DNA from: CAYLLN01 sp036496265
GTDB lineage: Bacteria > Planctomycetota > Planctomycetia > Pirellulales > Pirellulaceae
Reading direction: 5' to 3'
DNA: 46,435 bases
Assembly: GCA_036496265.1 (NCBI GenBank)
Contig: DASXLL010000332.1
Location: forward strand, 1 to 46,435
The notes below the pieces were generated by a model. The model saw only the letters and a program-made list of their open reading frames with translations. It ran no database searches and was not told where the DNA came from. Numbering within the stretch: the first letter of the stretch is position 1; each line of letters starts with the position of its first letter. A program made the translations under genes and the position numbers. Shown piece after piece: positions 24,193 through 33,105 of the stretch.

Positions 24193-25405
24193 GCGCCAGC
24201 GCCTCCTCCCGCGCGATTTCTTCCCGCTCTAGCTCTTGCAGGTGTCGCGCATGCGACCAATTGCGATCCACAACCGGCGTCAAAGAGAGGTTCGACAGAT
24301 GCCACAGGAAAAATGCGAGCCAAATGGCACAGAGCCCAACGAAAACAAGCGGCAAGGCCAGAGCCCAATAACCCAATCCCGCCGCGTTTCGCGGCAGCAT
24401 TTGATAGCCGAGGAAGATGACCTGGATTGCGAGCACCAATCCAGCGATTCGGGCCAGCGACGTCGTCTGCTGCTTCAGCGCCCGAAATAACAGTAGCACA
24501 AGCGGGACAGCCAGCCCAAAAACCGCGCCAATAGCGGAAATCCACCGCCACGGATCAGTCGTTCGCAGCAGCCACCAGCTGTTATCTCGCTTCAGATCGG
24601 CCATCCAGATCAACATCGCCTGACACCAGATGAGATAAGCCCACACGAGCACCAGCGTCAGCATCAGATTGCCGATGTCGTTCAGCACATTCCGAGAAAG
24701 AGACGCTGTCAACTCTGATCGCTGTGAAACAAACGCGTAAACAACAATCGCGCACGCCAGCGCCGAAAGAAGCTGACTCTCCGCGACGATTGGCCCGTAG
24801 ATCGTCGATGTAAACGGCAGGTCCAGCGACATCATCCAGTCAATCACCGCAAAATGCAGAGTCACGCCATAAATTAAGAGTCCCGGCCCGCTTAGACTTT
24901 GACACTTCCACTCCACCACCACGCCGCGGCCACGATCCTGCTGCCGCGACAACCATCGCAAGAGCCACGCCAGGCCGATCCACAGCACGAAGAAGCTGAT
25001 CGCCCGGCCATAGACAAACTGCGCCTCGAAATATCGATCGCGAAAATCATATGACGACGCGCCACCTTCTACTTCAACCGGCCACGGGTAAATCTGCGGT
25101 GCTGCCAGCGCGATCGGAATGAACAACAACCCGCTCAGCGGCAGCGTCAGCATCTGCGCTTCCAGGATTCGCCTTAGCGCCAGCCCCCACACGCCGCCCG
25201 TCAGGTGATGAACCATGACCAGCGCTAGGCTTCCCATTCCCAAACCCCAAACAAACAGCCACCCGATCAAATAGCACTGCAAAAACGGAGTCCACTCGCT
25301 TCGGCCCACCAAATAGCTCGCGGCGATCGCGATGGCGCCGACCGCCGCCGCCAGCCCGCACCAGCGGCGAAACGATCCTCGATTTGTCGATTCGGGTGCA
25401 ATCAT
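24185..25405 (-). CDS. actF: Alternative Complex III subunit ActF
   Basis: This 406-residue protein with about 10 membrane helices is the ActF quinol:cytochrome c oxidoreductase subunit, a partner of ActC in the membrane arm. Features include LVGRSEWTPFLQCYLIGWLFVWGLGMGSLALVMVHHLTGG near the start and QAMLIWMADLKRDNSWWLLR around residue 265. It overlaps ActE by 4 bases. The gene order E-F-small protein-SCO-COX2-1-3 is that of known ACIII-oxidase operons. The call rests on context and this helix/motif pattern. Confidence 0.9.
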   Translation of the reverse strand: MIAPESTNRGSFRRWCGLAAAVGAIAIAASYLVGRSEWTPFLQCYLIGWLFVWGLGMGSLALVMVHHLTGGVWGLALRRILEAQMLTLPLSGLLFIPIALAAPQIYPWPVEVEGGASSYDFRDRYFEAQFVYGRAISFFVLWIGLAWLLRWLSRQQDRGRGVVVEWKCQSLSGPGLLIYGVTLHFAVIDWMMSLDLPFTSTIYGPIVAESQLLSALACAIVVYAFVSQRSELTASLSRNVLNDIGNLMLTLVLVWAYLIWCQAMLIWMADLKRDNSWWLLRTTDPWRWISAIGAVFGLAVPLVLLLFRALKQQTTSLARIAGLVLAIQVIFLGYQMLPRNAAGLGYWALALPLVFVGLCAIWLAFFLWHLSNLSLTPVVDRNWSHARHLQELEREEIAREEALAHG

Positions 25406-26058
25406 GGCGACTTCGCTAATCGAACTTCCTCACGCTGTTTGTCATCCAGTTCCGCAAGCGGAAAATGCTGGCTCACCTGGAGCGCCCGCACATACGCGAC
25501 GATTGCCCACCGATCTTCGACCGGAATCTGCCCCGCATAGGACGGCATCGACCCATAACCTTCGCTCACTATGGCGAACAACCGCCCCACCGATGCCTCC
25601 CGCAGGCGCGGAATGTGATACGACGGCGGTTTCGTGTAACCGCGCTCCACAATCTTTCCGCGGCCCGTCCCCAGCGCATCATGGCATACGCTGCAATAGA
25701 TCGAATACCGGTCGCGGCCGTGCCGTATCAGGTCTTCATCCACCGCCACTGGAAACTCTTCGACGAAATCCCGATTCTCATCGAACTTCTTCGCCCGCTC
25801 GCTGCCCGCCTCCGGAGCCGGCTCGCTCAGCGCAACATTCCGCCCGTCCCACGTTTTCCGTCCGGCGTAAACCGCCGGATCAAGATGTAACTGCCCCCGC
25901 GCAACCGTACCTCGCGGCAGCGGGCGTGCCGACCGGTTATCAGCAAAGAACGCAAACGGCTCCAGCGGCTGAAAGCTCGGCTGATCCGCCATCTTCTGCT
26001 GACAGCCGCAGAGACAGACCGCTAAAAGTGCGCCGGCAAGGATTAGACGCCATGTCAT
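25402..26058 (-). CDS. actE: Alternative Complex III subunit ActE (monohaem cytochrome c)
   Basis: This 218-residue lipoprotein carries one c-type haem. The signal peptide ends in lipobox LCGC (Cys19). The haem motif is CSVCH at about residues 119-123, and the probable axial Met is in GYGSMPSYAGQIP (about 170). The DGRNVAL and ENRDFVEEFPV segments between are typical ActE. It passes electrons from the pentahaem/Fe-S subunits towards the oxidase. Both ends overlap their neighbours by 4 bases. Confidence 0.92.
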   Translation of the reverse strand: MTWRLILAGALLAVCLCGCQQKMADQPSFQPLEPFAFFADNRSARPLPRGTVARGQLHLDPAVYAGRKTWDGRNVALSEPAPEAGSERAKKFDENRDFVEEFPVAVDEDLIRHGRDRYSIYCSVCHDALGTGRGKIVERGYTKPPSYHIPRLREASVGRLFAIVSEGYGSMPSYAGQIPVEDRWAIVAYVRALQVSQHFPLAELDDKQREEVRLAKSP

Positions 26059-26672
26059 ACAGCCACCGGTTCCTCCGTCTTCGCGCCCACGCCTGTCTCT
26101 TCCTTCTCCAACTCTTCACTCGTCGGCTCCGTCTCCGGCACCAAAATCACCCCGCCAATCGGCTGCAGCGCTTCCAAGAGCCCCCTCGTCGCTTCCAAGT
26201 CAAACAACGGATCAGCCGCTTCGATCGACAAAAAAAAACGGTCCTGGCTCGCCCGGCTAAACCGCGGCACACCAAACAGCGGATGATGCGGCTGCGGCAA
26301 ACCATTCAAAAACAACATTCCTAAAAACGCGGACAGCGCCGCAATCAAAATCAGCACTTCGAACGTGATCGGAATAAACGCCGGCCAGCTGTTGAGCGGC
26401 TTCCCACCGACATTGAGCGGATAATCGATCGCCATCGAGTAAAACTGCATCCAAAAACCGACCGCCGCGCCGACCAGCCCGCCGATCAAAACGATCGACC
26501 CAATCCGCGACCGCCGCATTCCCAGTTCCGCCGGCAGACCATCCACGGGGTAAGGCGTGTGCGCATCAAACCGCCGATAGCCGGCTGACTTCACGCGCCG
26601 CGCCGCGGCCAGAATCGCCTCTGGCGAATCAAACTCCGCGAGCAATCCCCACATCGCGGGCGTCGTAATCAT
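26055..26672 (-). CDS. actD: Alternative Complex III subunit ActD (DUF3341)
   Basis: This 205-residue membrane subunit belongs to DUF3341. ATG 26672 (MITTPAMWGLLAEFDSPEAIL) is preferred, because it overlaps the ActC stop by 4 bases. The family pattern is visible: RRVKSAGYRRFDAHTPYPVDGLPAELGM, then two membrane helices (about 60-80 and 100-125) with PLNVGGKPLNSWPAFIPITFE between. C-terminal 30 residues are Glu/Pro-rich. It anchors the complex; no redox centre. Confidence 0.92.
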   Translation of the reverse strand: MITTPAMWGLLAEFDSPEAILAAARRVKSAGYRRFDAHTPYPVDGLPAELGMRRSRIGSIVLIGGLVGAAVGFWMQFYSMAIDYPLNVGGKPLNSWPAFIPITFEVLILIAALSAFLGMLFLNGLPQPHHPLFGVPRFSRASQDRFFLSIEAADPLFDLEATRGLLEALQPIGGVILVPETEPTSEELEKEETGVGAKTEEPVAV

Positions 26673-28081
26673 CGGCCCACCTCCGGCCCGCGAGCCCCCG
26701 GCAGCATCGCCCGCATTTCGGACATCGACATCACGGGCATCAAACCGACAAACAACAGAAACAACGTGGCAAAAAATCCCAACGAACCGACGTACGTCAG
26801 AATGTCCCAAATCGTCGGCTTAAAAAATCCAAACGACGACGGCAAAAAATCCTCGCTCAGGCTGCTCGCAATGATCATGTACCGCTCGAAAAACAAGCCG
26901 ATCAGCACAATGACTGACACCACAAACAGCGCGATCGAACTCCGCCGTATCGGCCGAATCCACAGCACCTGCGGCACAATCGTATTGCACGTAAACAGCG
27001 TCCAAGTAATCGCCGCATATTTGTGAAAGTCGGTCAGCCGATACCAATACACGTGTACATCCGTGTGCTCGCCGCCGTAATACGTCGTGAACTGCTCCGA
27101 CAGATAGCCGTAAGACGTAATCAGGCTCGTCGCCAACAACAGCTTGCCCATCACATCCAGATGGTCTTGCGTGATGAACGCCTGTAGCCCAAACCACCGC
27201 CGCAGCGTAATGGAAATCAACAGCACCATCGCGAAACCAGAAAAAATTGCCCCCGCGACGAAATACGGCGGAAACACCGTCTCATGCCACCCCGGCACAT
27301 TCGCAATCGCGAAGTCCGAACTAACAACCGAGTGCACCGAAATGACCAGCGGCGTCGCCAGCCCCGCCAAGAGCAGATACGCCGTCTCATATCGATGCCA
27401 ATGCCGCGCCGAGTTCCTCCAGCCCATTGCCAACACGCCATAAAGCACCTGCCTCCACCTCGTCGTCGCCCGATCTCTCAGCGTCGCAAAATCCGGAATC
27501 ATTCCCATGTACCAAAACAGCAGCGACACCAGAAAATACGTGCTCACCGCAAATACGTCCCACACCAGCGCACTGCGAAACTGCGGCCACAACCGCATCG
27601 TGTTCGGATACGGCAGCAGCCAATAAAAAAACCACGGCCGCCCCAAATGCAGCAACGGAAACATCCCCGCCGTCATCACCGCAAAAATCGTCATCGCCTC
27701 CGCCAGCCGATTGATCGACGTCCGCCACTTCTGATGCATCAACAGCAAAAACGCCGAGATCAGCGTCCCCGCGTGGCCAATTCCGATCCACCACACGAAA
27801 GCTGTAATCGCGAAGCACCACGCCACCGGGATGTTAATGCCCCAAATGCCGACGCCTTTGACCAGCAAGTAAACAATCACCAGACCAAACATGCCGCACA
27901 CCGCGAGGCTCGGCAAAAACAGCATCCACCACGACAATTTCCCCGTCGTTTCCAGCGCCAATCCGCTGATTTTTTCCGTTACGCTCTGCTGAGTCTCTCC
28001 CGCCGGCACATACTGCGGCGCAAGGCCATACTGCCGCAGCTCGGCTTCGCTCGGACTCGAATACACAACTTCAGACGCCAT
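26669..28081 (-). CDS. actC: Alternative Complex III subunit ActC (NrfD/PsrC-like)
   Basis: This 470-residue membrane subunit is the quinol-binding ActC, a PsrC/NrfD relative with about 10 helices. ATG 28081 gives MASEVVYSSPSEAELRQYG; the long frame before it overlaps ActB and is not coding. Signature parts are ITAFVWWIGIGHAGTLISAFLLL, MTAGMFPLLHLGRPWFFYWLLPYPNTM and SVVSSDFAIANVPGWHETVFPPYF. Its start shares one base with the ActB stop (TGATG). It probably takes part in quinol oxidation and proton movement. Confidence 0.95.
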   Translation of the reverse strand: MASEVVYSSPSEAELRQYGLAPQYVPAGETQQSVTEKISGLALETTGKLSWWMLFLPSLAVCGMFGLVIVYLLVKGVGIWGINIPVAWCFAITAFVWWIGIGHAGTLISAFLLLMHQKWRTSINRLAEAMTIFAVMTAGMFPLLHLGRPWFFYWLLPYPNTMRLWPQFRSALVWDVFAVSTYFLVSLLFWYMGMIPDFATLRDRATTRWRQVLYGVLAMGWRNSARHWHRYETAYLLLAGLATPLVISVHSVVSSDFAIANVPGWHETVFPPYFVAGAIFSGFAMVLLISITLRRWFGLQAFITQDHLDVMGKLLLATSLITSYGYLSEQFTTYYGGEHTDVHVYWYRLTDFHKYAAITWTLFTCNTIVPQVLWIRPIRRSSIALFVVSVIVLIGLFFERYMIIASSLSEDFLPSSFGFFKPTIWDILTYVGSLGFFATLFLLFVGLMPVMSMSEMRAMLPGARGPEVGR

Positions 28082-31000
28082 CACTCGACTCGTTCCAATT
28101 CCGGGTTCGGATTCCGCAGCTCCGCCAGATACGTCGTCCGCGGAAACGTGTTCAGCTCCGTCAGCAATCCATATTCCAGCGGCGACTCCTTCAATGCATG
28201 CACGCGGCTGTTTGCATCGTTCATATCGCCAAACACAATCGCTTGCGTCGGACACACCGCCTGGCACGCCGTCAAACAATCGCCATCGACCAACTCCCGC
28301 CCCGCCGCCTCCGCGTCGATATCCGCACTGCGAATCCGCTGCACGCAGTACGTACACTTCTCCATCACGCCCCGCGACCGCACCGTCACTTCCGTGTTGT
28401 ATTGCAGCCGCCGCGTCGGCGTGTCGAAATCGCTGTATGCGAGAAAGTTAAACCGCCGCACCTTATACGGACAATTGTTCGAGCAAAACCGTGTCCCCAC
28501 GCAGCGGTTATAGACCATGTCATTCAGCCCATCGGCGCTGTGTACCGTCGCCGCCACCGGACACACATATTCACACGGCGCGTGCTCGCAGTGCATGCAT
28601 GGCAGCGGCTGAAAATGAAACTCCTCCGGCTGCTCCGCGCTGCCCGCCATGTACCGATCGATTCGCAGCCAATGCATCTCCCGCCCAGCTAAAACCTGTT
28701 CCTTACCCACCACCGGAATGTTGTTCTCCGCTTGGCAAGCAACCACACAAGCGCTGCATCCCGTACACGCCGTCAAATCAATCACCATCCCCCACCGATG
28801 CCGCGACTCGCCCTTGTCAGTGTGGCCACTGTTAAACGGCGGATAAATTGTCTCCGGCAGCGCCGCCGGCCGCTCTTTCTCGCTCGCCGTGCGCGGAGGC
28901 TGCTTCCACCGACTCCGATCCGCCTCAAACTCCTCAACCGTCCCGCCTCGAATAATGTCGCGCCCGTCCAGAGCATGATGTGCTTGCGTGCATGCCAACG
29001 GGTAACGGCTCTTCGTCAATTCGACCGTCAAACCATCGCCAAACCACGGCTGCGTCGATTGTCGCAGAGAAAATGCATTGAAACCCACAACATGGTTGCC
29101 GCTACCGCCGACACGACCTGCCGCGCGGCGGCCATATCCCAAATGCACGGTCACAGCACCATCGACATGCCCAGGCAGAATCCACACAGGAGCACGCACA
29201 CTGCGACCGTTCAGCCGCAACTCGACCACGGGCACTTCGTAGCCACCATGCTCGCCTCCATGCGCAAACGCGCCGATTTTCAATCTCAGTTGTGTCGCCG
29301 TCTCGGGACTAACAATCGCGGCGTTATCCCACGTCAACTTCGTCAACGGCTTCGGCAACTCTTGCAACCAGCCGTTATTCGCGAACGCGCCATCGTAAAT
29401 TGTCGGATCCGCAGCAAACGCGATTTCCAACGTTGCGCGCGAGCGCGATGCTGCTTTTGTCGAAGAAGACTCAACCTTCTGCTGCCAATCCTCGCGCAGC
29501 CGCACTTTTCTTGAATCAAACGACGAATCCGCGATGACTCCATCGTGCAAGGCCGTCTGCCACCAATCTTCAAAATCGCCTCCCGACTTCTCCGGGCGAT
29601 TTTCTCTCCAGTAACCGCGAACGATCTCATCTCCCGGTTTCCGCTCCTCGTTAAGCACCGCGAGCACTTCATGCGCACTCCGCCCTTGATACAGCGGCTC
29701 AATTAGCGGCTGCACGATTGACGCCGTCCCGTCAAACGCCCGCGCATCGCTCCACGATTCCAGGTAATGTGCCTCCGGCAAATGCCACTGACAAAGCTGC
29801 GACGTCTCATCCGCATACAGCCCCAGCCGAAACCGCAACGGCACCCGCGGCAGTATTTCTGCCAACTCAAAATCCGCCGGAGCCGTATAGACAGGATTTC
29901 CACCGAGAATAAGGAACGTCTCGACCTTGTTCGCCCGAATCTCATCCACCAGTGATTTCAATGACTCGTTGCCGTCGACCGGCTTCGCAAGTGGCGGCTC
30001 GATATATCGAACCGTGTTGCCGATATTATCCAGCCGCTCATTGATCGCATGAACAATCGCATGCACCTCCGGCGGCTGTCGCGGCCCCGCTACGACAATC
30101 GACCTCCCGCGATGCTTCTCCAAATCGCGAGCCAACGCATTAATGAACCGACCATGTTCACTCGGAGTCTGCTCGGATTGCATGGGGCCGAGTTCAGCCG
30201 CCAAAGTGCGCGCAAGCAATGCAATCTCGCTCCCCCGCACCGCCAGCCGATGATCCGCCTTTGCCCCCGTGCAAGTGACGGCCGGCTCAACCACATACAG
30301 CCGGTTCATATCCGCGGTCGTCGACACTTCACCGCGCCCCACGCTCCGCCGCTTCATGAACTCCCGCGCATATCGCAAATGCCCCGGACCAGCCGCCAAC
30401 CAATCCGAGTCGAGTGCAACGACAACATCCGCCCGGCTAAAGTCGTACACGGCGATCGAAGTTTCACCAAAAGCCAACTCCGCCCCGTGGAGAGCGTTGT
30501 CATCATTGATCGGCTGATACTGATGCCACCGCGCCTCGGGAAATTCCCGAAGAAGCTTCTGAATCTGCCATCCCAGCGTCGGCGAGTTGATCCGCTCCGT
30601 CAGCAGCCGCAATCCCGCGCCGCCGCTGGGCCGCTGCGCCGCCATCGCCTGCCGCAGAGCCCGCTCCGCATCGCTCCACGCCCGAATCTGCCCGTTATAA
30701 GTGATCGTCTGCGATCGATCCGGATCGTACAGCGTCAAGATCGACGCCTGATGAAACGCATCCGTCGCTCCGAGGCTCGCGGGATGGTCCGGATTGCCTT
30801 CGACCTTCGTCGGCCGGCCCATCTGACTTTCCACGAGCAATCCCACGGCGTCACCACCCAGCGACATCGTCGTCGCAAAAAACAGCGGCCGCCCCGGCGT
30901 CACTCCCTCCTGCGGATGGACATACGGCACAATTTTCTCCGCCGGCGCGGGTCGCACCGAACAGCCGCTTAATCCGCCGAGCGCCAACGATGCCGCCATC

Positions 31001-31209
31001 AGCGTCAAAAACCGCCGCCGCGAGAGCGCATCCGGCCACACATCCGCCTGGTCCGGGAATTCTTGCTTCACCAATTCAACAAACGCGCTGCTCTCCGCCA
31101 GTTCTTCCAAACTTTGCCAATACTCTCGGCCGGCGCTCGACGCCCGCTTGCCGGCCAGCCGCTCCTGCCAGCGATCTAGCTCCGCATCAAGTTGTTTACG
31201 GCTATTCAT
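28081..31209 (-). CDS. actB: Alternative Complex III subunit ActB (molybdopterin-like + Fe-S)
   Basis: This ~1042-residue periplasmic subunit joins a molybdopterin-oxidoreductase-like part (which in ACIII lacks the cofactor) to a ferredoxin-like part. Near residue 65 it has a twin-arginine signal, SRRRFLTLMAA, after a long N-terminal leader typical of ActB. The C-terminal 250 residues hold cysteine clusters for four Fe-S centres: CTGCSACVVAC, CMHCEHAPCEYVC, CVGTRFCSNNC and CTYCVQR...CLTACQAVC. I start at ATG 31209 (MNSRKQLDAELDRW); an ATG 12 bases upstream is also possible. The 55-base gap to ActA contains an R2 palindrome; it is one of the few junctions here without overlap. Confidence 0.94.
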   Translation of the reverse strand: MNSRKQLDAELDRWQERLAGKRASSAGREYWQSLEELAESSAFVELVKQEFPDQADVWPDALSRRRFLTLMAASLALGGLSGCSVRPAPAEKIVPYVHPQEGVTPGRPLFFATTMSLGGDAVGLLVESQMGRPTKVEGNPDHPASLGATDAFHQASILTLYDPDRSQTITYNGQIRAWSDAERALRQAMAAQRPSGGAGLRLLTERINSPTLGWQIQKLLREFPEARWHQYQPINDDNALHGAELAFGETSIAVYDFSRADVVVALDSDWLAAGPGHLRYAREFMKRRSVGRGEVSTTADMNRLYVVEPAVTCTGAKADHRLAVRGSEIALLARTLAAELGPMQSEQTPSEHGRFINALARDLEKHRGRSIVVAGPRQPPEVHAIVHAINERLDNIGNTVRYIEPPLAKPVDGNESLKSLVDEIRANKVETFLILGGNPVYTAPADFELAEILPRVPLRFRLGLYADETSQLCQWHLPEAHYLESWSDARAFDGTASIVQPLIEPLYQGRSAHEVLAVLNEERKPGDEIVRGYWRENRPEKSGGDFEDWWQTALHDGVIADSSFDSRKVRLREDWQQKVESSSTKAASRSRATLEIAFAADPTIYDGAFANNGWLQELPKPLTKLTWDNAAIVSPETATQLRLKIGAFAHGGEHGGYEVPVVELRLNGRSVRAPVWILPGHVDGAVTVHLGYGRRAAGRVGGSGNHVVGFNAFSLRQSTQPWFGDGLTVELTKSRYPLACTQAHHALDGRDIIRGGTVEEFEADRSRWKQPPRTASEKERPAALPETIYPPFNSGHTDKGESRHRWGMVIDLTACTGCSACVVACQAENNIPVVGKEQVLAGREMHWLRIDRYMAGSAEQPEEFHFQPLPCMHCEHAPCEYVCPVAATVHSADGLNDMVYNRCVGTRFCSNNCPYKVRRFNFLAYSDFDTPTRRLQYNTEVTVRSRGVMEKCTYCVQRIRSADIDAEAAGRELVDGDCLTACQAVCPTQAIVFGDMNDANSRVHALKESPLEYGLLTELNTFPRTTYLAELRNPNPELERVE

Positions 31210-31236
31210 CGCTTTGACCATCGATCTTTTCGAATA

Positions 31237-31260
31237 GGAGGGCGAGGCTCCCGCCGAGCC
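31237..31260 (+). repeat. Palindromic repeat R2, copy 1 (ActA-ActB gap)
   Basis: This 24-base element runs GGAGGGCGAGGCTCCC then GCCGAGCC. It is identical over all 24 bases to 35262-35285. It lies in the gap between ActA and ActB, where no other signal is evident. Confidence 0.85.
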
Positions 31261-31264
31261 GATC

Positions 31265-31924
31265 CTACCGGTGACAGGTCGAGCAACTCGTCAATTGCTG
31301 CACATCGCGAATCTTGTGTTCTTCCACGAGCCGCGTGCCCAGCTCCCGCTGATTGGCCGGCCACTCATAGCTCATATTGAAAACTTCCTCCCGCGGCCGC
31401 ACATGTTGCGCCGGGTCGCGGTGACAATCCAGACACCACTCCATCAAGAGCGACGCTGACTGCTGCGTAAACGGCATTCGATCGATCCGCCCATGGCAAC
31501 TGGAGCAACCAATGCCCTTTTGAACGTGAATATGGTGAGCGAAATAGACAAAACCCGGCGTGTTATAAACTCGCTCCCACTCAATCGATTTGTCGGTTCG
31601 ATAACTCTCGCGCACCGGCGCGAGCATCGCGCTGCCCACCCAAATTTGCGAGTGGCAATTCATGCACGTCTTCGTTTCTGGCATTCCCGCAAATGGCGAC
31701 CGCTCGACCGCCGTGTGACAGTAGCGACAGTCGATCCCCAGCACTCCAGTATGATGCTCATGGCTGAACGGAATCGGTTGCACGGGCTTCAGTCCCGCAT
31801 TTGTTCCATACGACGACTGCACATAAACCATCGATGTCCACGTCAACAGCGCCAGCGACGCAAACGCCCCAATCACGCTCATCTTCGAGCCGACATTCGT
31901 CCAGCGTGGAAATATCTGCGGCAT
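31265..31924 (-). CDS. actA: Alternative Complex III subunit ActA (pentahaem cytochrome c)
   Basis: This 219-residue subunit carries five c-type haems: CRYCH, CMNCH, CSSCH, CLDCH and CSTCH in order. An N-terminal membrane helix (MSVIGAFASLALLTWTSMVYV, about 15-35) anchors it. It contains FSHEHHTGVLGIDCRYCH and VYFAHHIHVQKGIGCSSCH, where the His-rich runs supply axial ligands. This is the standard ActA of Alternative Complex III. It is 6 bases after the small membrane protein and heads the Act subunits. Confidence 0.96.
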   Translation of the reverse strand: MPQIFPRWTNVGSKMSVIGAFASLALLTWTSMVYVQSSYGTNAGLKPVQPIPFSHEHHTGVLGIDCRYCHTAVERSPFAGMPETKTCMNCHSQIWVGSAMLAPVRESYRTDKSIEWERVYNTPGFVYFAHHIHVQKGIGCSSCHGRIDRMPFTQQSASLLMEWCLDCHRDPAQHVRPREEVFNMSYEWPANQRELGTRLVEEHKIRDVQQLTSCSTCHR

Positions 31925-31930
31925 AGAGTG

Positions 31931-32353
31931 TTATGGAATGTTGTTCGCAGCATCGGCGAGCGGGAGGCGTAAGCCTCCCGGTACGCTTGGCCATCGAACG
32001 CGCTCGATACATCCCCGAAAACGCGCCGGCGGCGCAACATAAGGCCTCGGCATCGCCGGCGACGGGGTCGATGGATCCGCCGGCTGTCCCCAGTCGCCGC
32101 TCGGTGCATAGGCGATCGCCAACTCAACGCTGATCCCCAGCGCGCAGACGACCGCACCAGCCAGCGCCAACCGGCTGTCAATCGTCTTCAAAAATCCAGC
32201 CAGCGCAATCTCACAGATCCCAGCCAACAATCCGCACGCACTAATGGGAATCGCCAAGATCGGCAGCACAAACAGCATCAACCCAATCGCGCCGAGCACA
32301 ACCGACGCCAATCCCAAACCCAGCGGCGGAATCTCTCGATGTGTTGTGTGCAT
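31931..32353 (-). CDS. Small membrane protein in ACIII operon
   Basis: This 140-residue protein has three or four hydrophobic helices (about residues 12-33, 35-55 and 62-82), then a Pro-rich tail (PADPSTPSPAMPRPYVAPPA). I do not recognise its family; it resembles DUF4190-type small membrane proteins. The last ~25 residues (after RFRG) are encoded across an 8-base perfect palindrome (31961-31980), so the original C-terminus was probably shorter. It is between cox4 and ActA on the same strand. Confidence 0.75.
   Translation of the reverse strand: MHTTHREIPPLGLGLASVVLGAIGLMLFVLPILAIPISACGLLAGICEIALAGFLKTIDSRLALAGAVVCALGISVELAIAYAPSGDWGQPADPSTPSPAMPRPYVAPPARFRGCIERVRWPSVPGGLRLPLADAANNIP
31961..31980. 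repeat. Palindromic repeat R6 within 3' end of a gene
   Basis: CGGGAGGC-GTAA-GCCTCCCG is a perfect 8-base stem with a 4-base loop. It lies in the C-terminal coding part of the small membrane protein, just before ActA. Confidence 0.85.
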
Positions 32354-32405
32354 GTTTTTCCACCGCTCCGTTTAACCCCCGCGTCCACGCGGCGGCCTTA
32401 GTCCC

Positions 32406-32714
32406 TCAGTGTCCCGGTGCAAATTCCACCATCCCACGCGTCAAATAATCCGTCATCATCAAACCGATCAAGACGGCTGCCAGCCAAAACACGCTCACCA
32501 AAACCACCGCCCGCGTCGCGGCTGGACTATGAATCACATGCATGAAAAACAAAATGACTAGCGTTGCCTTCAGCACGGCGATCGCCAGGCCGGCAGAAAA
32601 ATGCCACCTTCCCGGTATGTTCAAGAACGAAATCGCCACTGTCACCGCCGTTAACACCAATAGCACCGCCAGAACGGCAATCTGCGTGCGCGGCAAAATA
32701 ACGCCCGCCGACAT
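32406..32714 (-). CDS. Cytochrome c oxidase subunit IV family protein
   Basis: This 102-residue protein has three membrane helices and belongs to the small oxidase subunit IV family found with caa3 and ACIII operons. ATG 32714 is preferred; a TTG two codons upstream is the alternative. The segment AGLAIAVLKATLVILFFMHVIHSP is the family signature (a helix with K-T-L-V...F-F-M-H). It is the first gene of the leftward respiratory operon, whose promoter should lie in the 32.7-33.1 kb gap. Confidence 0.88.
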   Translation of the reverse strand: MSAGVILPRTQIAVLAVLLVLTAVTVAISFLNIPGRWHFSAGLAIAVLKATLVILFFMHVIHSPAATRAVVLVSVFWLAAVLIGLMMTDYLTRGMVEFAPGH

Positions 32715-33105
32715 CGGCAATGGTTACTCGCGAGGGCTTGACGAAACGCTGCCGGCTAACGCAGTGCGCAGAGCGGCACAAAAGCCAGCATCACCGGCCG
32801 GCGAATCAAGCAAATCCAGTGCCACTAAAGTCTCCCCCGCGAGTGGATGATTGGCTCCGCGCTCTCCCATCGCCACTCAGCCTTTTGGGAAAGCATCGAT
32901 AAATGGGCCTTTCTGCGAAACCCACCGCCCAAATCATGAGGTTTTACTTCCTGGATCCAGCCTGCAATTGTGGGTCTCGTGCCCTAACCCCTTGCTGCCA
33001 AGCAATTTGAGATTTTGTCGCCCCCGACGACAATATTGACCTGCCACCAACGAAAACCTGCTAGACGCGGCATAATCTGCCTCGGCCAAAGGTTAAAATA
33101 AGCCC
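32715..33105. other. Intergenic region, divergent promoters of respiratory operon and kinase
   Basis: No gene is supported here. The only small structure I see is TTGTCG...CGACAA near 33016-33034. A TAAAAT lies at 33094-33099, only 7 bases before the duplicated kinase start. Promoters for the leftward operon and the rightward kinase must be in this stretch, but no strong box pair is visible. Confidence 0.45.

Noticed and set aside
25332..26324. 330-codon forward frame opposite ActD/ActE
   Set aside because: No protein-like character; ActD and ActE are strongly supported on the other strand.
27284..28513. Long forward frame (409 codons) opposite ActC/ActB
   Set aside because: It is Arg/His/Gln/Pro-rich, with no domain, and lies wholly opposite well-supported ACIII genes; it is a GC-driven shadow.
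30049..30972. 307-codon forward frame opposite ActB
   Set aside because: Arg/Pro/His-rich composition and full overlap with ActB show it to be spurious.
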